Part shown: positions 62,501 to 64,000 of the stretch, in pieces
Position numbering within the stretch: the first letter of the stretch is position 1
How the letters are laid out: each line of letters opens with the position of its first letter
Source of the DNA: Osmia lignaria lignaria
Lineage: Eukaryota > Arthropoda > Insecta > Hymenoptera > Megachilidae
Direction: 5' to 3'
Assembly: GCF_051020975.1 (NCBI RefSeq)
Contig: NC_135033.1
Span: 8,583,501 to 8,647,500, forward strand
Length of the DNA stretch: 64,000 bases
Translations under genes and position numbers: made by a program
Notes under the pieces: model-generated
Database searches by the model: none
Seen by the model: only the letters and a program-made list of their open reading frames with translations
Told to the model about the DNA's origin: nothing

Positions 62501-64000
62501 AGCATGGGCGTTGACTTACTCATTCCTAGAAATAGAAACGATGATGCAGGTACCTGCTATCTGCTTCGAGAGAACTTATTTCCGTTTCACGCCGCGGTTC
62601 TCGCCATTTGTTATTCCTCCAACAGTTGAAACGCGAACCATAGATTCCCACGAATTCCTTGAACAACACCGGTCACGCTCCTGATTTTTCCGCGAGTTTC
62701 TTCGTTTCGTGACAAATCGGTGTCTGCACGAGACGGGACGATTTATTCTATCTTCTTCTTTTTTTTTTATTTTCTTACACCGCAAACGAAAGATCCAAGG
62801 ATTCCGCGTGCCTTCTCCTCCATCGAATGACACATCCGCGCCACTTAAAGGTCGACGAGTTCGCGATTATAATCGATCCTGAAATGGAAAGCCGCGTGAT
62901 TTCAATACGATTGCTCGTCTAACGAATTCGACCAAGCGTTTGAGTCCTTCGCGGTAGCAGAAAACTTTTCAATAAATCCTGTTAAATGTCTGCGTTTTTA
63001 AATTATTTGCCTCGCCTCAAGTGGAAGCAATTAATTCCTAATGTTCGAGACGTTTATGAGACAATTCGAATGTCCTTTTCCAGGATTTGTCGTACAAGGA
63101 TAAGCATTGGCACGAGGCCTGCTTCCTCTGCAACAGGTGCAGAGTGTCCTTGGTGGACAAACAGTTCGGTAGCAAGGTGGACAAGATCTACTGCGGCAAC
63201 TGCTACGACGCCCAATTCGCCAGCCGTTGCGATGGGTGCGGCGAGATCTTCCGTGCCGGTACGTAATTCACAGCTTTATTTTAATTTTTTAATTAACATC
63301 AAATAGGAAAATTATATTGGATTACAATGTCCAAAATTATCCCGACGCTCATCCCTGATCTATACAAACATCTGAACCACCTGTTTTCGATCCACAACCG
63401 CTGATTCACGATCTCGAATAAATATTATACACATTTCGCGGTTCAAGGCTTTGCCTCTACTCACGGTCGAATTTAAGCAAGGAACCGCTTGAACTCCTAC
63501 GCTTTTTCAGAAAGATCTTTGAAACTTCTTAAAGAGTCAACGACCTTCGATAAAAGACGAGCCTTTCCTCCGCCCGTTGCCACGTGGAAAAGTTTATAAA
63601 AGGAACTCTCGGAAGTTTGAGAGATCAGAAAGGCGAGAAAGTGGGTCGAAAAAGGTTGCCGTGCAATTATGTCTGGTCGACCTTTTTCGCGACTCCGAAC
63701 TCCTGAACGACTTGTCGCCTCGTAGCCTTCGACAATCGCAGACGGCGTGGTGAAACACAACATGACCTATATTGCCAGGTGATTCATGCTCGCCTCTGAG
63801 ACTGTGCTTCGGGCCATTACAAGCAAATCATGCTAATTAACGCACCATACTCTATTTGTTCTCTGCTAAAGAAATTGAAAGTTGATCCGTCGAATCGTCG
63901 AAAGACGATATGGAAAGTTTAAACAGTTTCGAATATTAGGATAAAGTTAACATTCGTAAAGTATCTACTACTAATTACAATTACCGTTCGTAATAGAAGA
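8465..64000 (+). CDS. Lmpt: PET-LIM / four-and-a-half-LIM protein of the Limpet type (gene span, 3' end outside window)
   Basis: One transcription unit inferred from six shared exons and at least seven alternative first exons. Joined in phase, the shared exons read: testin-type Cys-rich segment (PCLQCGETCSGFSPHTWR, then KNCTSCKCPREAHDV), PET domain (WAPPGLPAHKVDEYF to AYCRHL), LIM1, LIM2 and LIM3. The PET part resembles testin and prickle. The LIM2-LIM3 blocks (YVLRDEHPYCIKCYENVFA; DLSYKDKHWHEACF) are of FHL type, with about 8-residue linkers. That combination is what I know from insect Limpet, hence the symbol. The known family links the actin cytoskeleton, muscle Z-discs and transcription through zinc-finger protein contacts. 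The remaining LIM domains and the stop lie right of the window. The closest alternatives, testin (Tes) and prickle, fit the FHL-like LIM2-LIM3 poorly. Confidence 0.82.
10115..10149 (+). repeat. GAC/ACG trinucleotide microsatellite
   Basis: Nearly uninterrupted GAC/ACG triplets in intron DNA. A second, shorter GAC tract lies at 10984-11004. I assign them no function. Confidence 0.85.
14416..14697. mobile_element. MITE-like element with 23-bp terminal inverted repeats (282 bp)
   Basis: The left end 14416-14438 begins GTGGAATTGATTCTGG. The right end 14675-14697, read in reverse complement, begins GTGGAATTAATTCTGG, with a single mismatch over 23 bp. The interior is strongly AT-rich, unlike the CpG-rich DNA around it, and has no transposase-length ORF. 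A non-autonomous DNA transposon of a Tc1/mariner-like or related family is the simplest reading. I cannot see a clear target-site duplication (left flank ...ATACTA, right flank CGATG...), so the family is open. Confidence 0.62.
24220..24259 (+). repeat. 10-bp tandem repeat, unit GAACTCGAGG, about 4 copies
   Basis: Units at 24220, 24230, 24240 and 24250: the first reads GAACTCGGTC, two read GAACTCGAGG and the last GAACTCGAGT. It lies 840 bp before the ATG of first exon B, at the edge of a GC-rich, purine-biased block (24280-24720) that is a candidate promoter region. Confidence 0.8.
25100..27478 (+). CDS. Lmpt: Lmpt alternative first exon B, giant RS/acidic-basic exon (793 codons)
   Basis: ATG at 25100 (MSRLRGSGSS), with an in-frame TGA at 25058. 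The frame stays open to TAG/TGA at 27566-27568. I end the coding exon at GAAGGG|GTATGG (27478), phase 0, because the next shared exon also starts in phase 0 (YREG-GVLITD). The protein is very hydrophilic and predicted disordered. Residues about 361-584 carry some fifteen degenerate repeats around RKxSFKD, with basophilic-kinase-like RxxS sites. Other stretches are RRRRRP and EEEEDTDEEEED (about 740-770). It has no folded domain I recognise. The alternative is an independent single-exon gene of 822 residues ending at 27568; the exact phase match and position argue for an Lmpt isoform with a long N-terminal extension. Confidence 0.68.
27479..29813 (+). other. Lmpt intron between first exon B and the first shared exon
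   Basis: 2.3 kb of intron. It contains long poly-T runs near 28287-28310 and 29588-29603 and ends in the acceptor TTTCTTCGCAG. I see no gene in it. Confidence 0.6.
29814..29899 (+). CDS. Lmpt: Lmpt shared exon: testin-type Cys-rich segment
   Basis: 86 nt, phase 0 in and phase 2 out, between TTCTTCGCAG and GTAAGT. It encodes PCLQCGETCSGFSPHTWR, which matches the Cys-rich block (CxxCxxxCxGFxPHxWR) N-terminal to the PET domain in testin-type proteins. It is used only by transcripts starting at exons A or B. Confidence 0.88.
29900..37400 (+). other. Lmpt intron DNA up to first exon C
   Basis: 7.5 kb without a supported gene. The block 31500-32220 is GC/CpG-rich with overlapping ORFs in two frames (163 and 179 codons) and on the other strand. 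That looks like composition rather than coding, although a CpG-rich promoter cannot be excluded. Confidence 0.5.
37268..37273 (+). promoter_or_regulatory. Initiator-like TCAGTT before first exon C
   Basis: ATTCAGTTTCG fits the arthropod initiator TCAKTY. It lies 130 bp before the ATG at 37401 and just after a GC-rich block (37190-37260). No TATA box is visible. The motif is short, so this is suggestive only. Confidence 0.3.
37401..37474 (+). CDS. Lmpt: Lmpt alternative first exon C (24 codons plus 2 nt)
   Basis: Encodes MGAKRDGSSYAV, then CAFGNEDFLSYN and the first two bases of Arg, followed by the donor GTGAGT. It ends in phase 2. The next shared exon, 49051, begins with one base (A) that completes Arg and then reads KNCTSCKC, so the join is seamless. 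This isoform would lack the upstream CLQCGETC segment but keep the PET and LIM domains. The match is short, so the support is phase, donor quality and open frame. Confidence 0.55.
37475..40461 (+). other. Lmpt intron DNA between first exons C and D
   Basis: 3 kb. A 10-bp imperfect repeat (GAAACGCTTT / GAAACTCTTT, 3.5 copies) lies at 39068-39104. The remaining ORFs are short and unrecognised. Confidence 0.5.
40462..40694 (+). CDS. Lmpt: Lmpt alternative first exon D (77 codons plus 2 nt)
   Basis: ATG in the good context CACAATGG; reads MVWDDGLSVRELTEMRKK..., basic in the middle, with an APPP stretch and an Asn/Cys end (CNNNVCR). The donor is ACA|GTAAGG, phase 2, which joins exon 49051 as CRQ-KNCTSC. 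The in-frame stop (CAG TAA) is formed by the donor itself, so the ORF ends exactly at the border. Codon choice looks coding. No domain is known to me. Confidence 0.5.
40695..46056 (+). other. Lmpt intron DNA between first exons D and E
   Basis: 5.4 kb. It contains the weak mini-exon candidate 41526-41570 (see findings). There is nothing else I can support: the ORFs at 42756-43485 and 45345-46011 overlap in several frames and have no recognisable domain. Confidence 0.5.
46057..46559 (+). CDS. Lmpt: Lmpt alternative first exon E (167 codons plus 2 nt) with internal duplication
   Basis: The first in-frame ATG is at 46057 (MSPKGPSQEEPKMEV). The sequence is Pro/Lys/Arg-rich with an internal repeat: residues 69-85 LDRRDRYPTLSGAEIKR and 103-119 LDRKNRFPTISGAELKR. 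The strong donor GTTAG|GTAATT ends it in phase 2 and joins exon 49051 as LIVR-KNCTSC. A second, weaker phase-2 donor after PGM-AA (GTGGGC, about 46485) would remove the less regular last 25 residues. The frame is open upstream to about 45949, so an upstream 5' exon cannot be excluded. Confidence 0.6.
46560..49050 (+). other. Lmpt intron before the first PET exon
   Basis: 2.5 kb. The ORF 47723-48022 (99 codons) has no similarity I recognise. A pyrimidine-rich run lies near 48120-48142. It ends in the acceptor TATTTTTCAG. Confidence 0.5.
49051..49225 (+). CDS. Lmpt: Lmpt shared exon: Cys-rich / start of PET domain
   Basis: 175 nt, entered in phase 2 and left in phase 0 (donor GTAACC). Encodes KNCTSCKCPREAHDV, then a variable stretch, then GLAWAPPGLPAHK. 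CxxCKCxREEHDV and WAPPGL are hallmarks of the segment leading into the PET domain in testin-like proteins. The exons C, D and E all enter here. Confidence 0.92.
49796..50029 (+). CDS. Lmpt: Lmpt shared exon: PET domain core
   Basis: 234 nt, phase 0 at both ends, donor GTGAGT. Encodes VDEYFSMLPEISVPRLG, TPGERYRDRQLAIQLPKQD and AYCRHL, the conserved PET core, then a helix-like linker (ADDFMAARNEIALDIGSV) into LIM1. In the known family the PET domain mediates protein and membrane contacts in testin and prickle. Confidence 0.95.
50114..50323 (+). CDS. Lmpt: Lmpt shared exon: LIM domain 1
   Basis: 210 nt, phase 0 at both ends. Encodes DCGACHTPIKYGSLAV..., then HPTCFRCSECKELL, then the second finger ending CERHYAEQ, so all eight zinc ligands of LIM1 are present. 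It ends in RCAACDE, whose CxxC is the first half of the LIM2 zinc site; the rest of LIM2 is 11.8 kb away at 62142. Confidence 0.95.
50324..56217 (+). other. Lmpt intron up to first exon F, with candidate leader
   Basis: 5.9 kb without a supported coding exon. It includes the 160-bp-period duplication near 55898-56160 and an upstream ORF starting at 56190. No recognisable gene on either strand. Confidence 0.5.
55898..56160 (+). repeat. Imperfect tandem duplication, period 160 bp, two copies
   Basis: Copy 1 spans about 55898-56003 and copy 2 about 56060-56160. Both contain ATGAACTTGTACCGGTACGT at 55928 and 56088, then GAATTCGTGAC, ATCAGCTGT and GTGATTCGTGTAGAA in the same order with few changes. 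It lies directly before first exon F, so it is probably promoter or leader DNA. Confidence 0.8.
56190..56363 (+). promoter_or_regulatory. Candidate overlapping upstream ORF of first exon F
   Basis: An ATG at 56190 opens a 57-codon ORF (stop TAA 56361-56363) in a different frame from the main ATG at 56218, overlapping its first 146 nt. If the leader includes 56190, ribosomes must leak past it to make the 517-codon extension. Confidence 0.35.
56218..57768 (+). CDS. Lmpt: Lmpt alternative first exon F, 517-codon disordered extension with hydrophobic N-terminus
   Basis: The ATG at 56218 starts MGLMLSILIGCVGVLELLA, a hydrophobic stretch that could be a signal-anchor. It is followed by conserved-looking blocks (SHSSDVNLPRGAKRKLENLHEYSLRI) and about 400 charged, Ser-rich, disordered residues with RSRSKSP and KSVSVQVQTSFDEEL. 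Two good donors are both in phase 0: GAT|GTGAGT (57768) and TGG|GTAATG (57834), the latter adding 22 residues. Both join exon 62142 in frame. This isoform skips PET and LIM1 and begins its LIM region with the second half of LIM2. An independent gene is possible, but the open frame runs on only to 58008 with no clear polyadenylation signal. Confidence 0.66.
60695..60703 (+). promoter_or_regulatory. Overlapping initiator-like TCAGTC/TCAGTT before first exon G
   Basis: Two overlapping matches to TCAKTY lie just downstream of a CpG-rich block with GCGGTGCGGCGCGG. The distance to the ATG at 60968 is about 270 bp. I see no convincing TATA or DPE. Confidence 0.3.
60800..60865 (+). repeat. TTC/CTT-rich polypyrimidine tract in the leader of first exon G
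   Basis: About 65 nt of almost pure pyrimidine, mostly TTC triplets. It is followed by GGTTATCCAG at 60880-60889, so it could act as a splice acceptor tract for a 5' UTR exon rather than a simple leader repeat. Confidence 0.75.
60968..61125 (+). CDS. Lmpt: Lmpt alternative first exon G (52 codons plus 2 nt)
   Basis: ATG in AACGAGATGG; encodes MADVDSVVYTTTERKVRKVK, KTTKRRESHDQNAEVT and ends NHHHAIEE. The donor GAAGA|GTATGT leaves phase 2. The acceptor at 62142 would break the frame, but CAG at 62150-62152 leaves a T that completes Asp and gives EED-GEYTKAMNKDW in frame. The basic N-terminus could serve nuclear or actin contacts (inference). The resulting protein is FHL-like: half a LIM domain, then complete LIM domains. 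Confidence 0.78.
61126..62141 (+). other. Lmpt intron before LIM2
   Basis: 1.0 kb. It ends with the tandem acceptors TTTGCAG (62141) and TTTTCAG (62152). No gene seen. Confidence 0.6.
62142..62342 (+). CDS. Lmpt: Lmpt shared exon: LIM domain 2 (two acceptors)
   Basis: 201 nt from the first acceptor, phase 0 in and out, donor GTACGT. Encodes LIFSGEYTKAMNKDWH, SGHFCCWQCDESLTG, YVLRDEHPYCIKCYENVFA and CEECNKIIGIDSK. The fourth ligand of the first zinc site is His (HSGHFCC), as I recall in testin LIM2. With the LIM1 exon the CxxC of RCAACDE completes LIM2; from exons F or G only the second zinc finger can form. The second acceptor starts the exon at 62153. Confidence 0.96.
62343..63083 (+). other. 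Lmpt intron between LIM2 and LIM3
   Basis: 741 bp, GT-AG (GTACGT to TTTTCCAG). No gene in it. Confidence 0.7.
63084..63258 (+). CDS. Lmpt: Lmpt shared exon: LIM domain 3
   Basis: 175 nt, enters in phase 0 and leaves in phase 1 (GCCG|GTACGT). Encodes DLSYKDKHWHEACFLCNRC, VSLVDKQFGSKVDKIYC, then CYDAQFASRCDGCGEIFRA. Its zinc ligands His, Cys, Cys, Cys pair with the CEEC at the end of the LIM2 exon; the last CDGC opens LIM4, which lies beyond the window. Confidence 0.96.
63259..64000 (+). other. Lmpt intron running off the right edge
   Basis: 742 bp to the window end, starting at a GTACGT donor. I found no LIM4 continuation in any frame, so the next coding exon lies outside the window. The antisense ORF at 63497-63763 is not recognisable. 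Confidence 0.6.

Noticed and set aside
1..64000. CRISPR, bacterial operons, phage, toxin or viral genes, tRNA and rRNA
   Set aside because: None seen. The spliced genes and the composition are those of an animal nuclear genome; I found no convincing tRNA or rRNA by eye.

Overview
This is an animal nuclear genome window, most likely from an insect. The spliced introns with GT-AG borders, the CpG- and TCGA-rich non-coding DNA and the gene content suggest a hymenopteran (bee, ant or wasp). That order-level guess is inference from base composition, not proof. There is no bacterial, phage or CRISPR content. Three genes account for the window.

Region 1 (1-6407) holds two compact housekeeping genes arranged tail to tail. 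Positions 1-4056 on the + strand are the 3' eleven coding exons of the splicing coactivator SRRM1/SRm160: RS-rich, then acidic repeats, then a Lys/His tract and a conserved C-terminus. Its N-terminal PWI part lies left of the window. Positions 4833-6407 on the - strand are a complete seven-exon POLR3D (RNA polymerase III subunit RPC4), 401 residues. I joined every exon by hand and the reading phases agree throughout.

Region 2 (8465-64000, + strand) is one very long gene, still open at the right edge. It encodes a PET-LIM / four-and-a-half-LIM protein of the Limpet (Lmpt) type. The shared exons are 29814-29899 (testin-type Cys-rich), 49051-49225 and 49796-50029 (PET), 50114-50323 (LIM1), 62142-62342 (LIM2) and 63084-63258 (LIM3). 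Scattered through the large introns are at least seven candidate alternative first exons, with ATGs at 8465, 25100, 37401, 40462, 46057, 56218 and 60968. Each ends in a splice donor whose phase fits the next shared exon downstream. They range from 15 to 793 codons. Exons upstream of 50 kb give PET-LIM proteins. The two at 56-61 kb skip PET and LIM1 and give FHL-like proteins that start with half a LIM domain.

The remaining DNA is intron or intergenic. It carries a 282-bp AT-rich element with 23-bp inverted ends (a MITE candidate), a 160-bp-period tandem duplication, short satellites and CpG-rich stretches with fortuitous ORFs. I see no novel defence or mobile system. The most interesting biology is the modular first-exon architecture of the Lmpt-like gene, including a pair of acceptors 11 nt apart that would serve donors of different phase.
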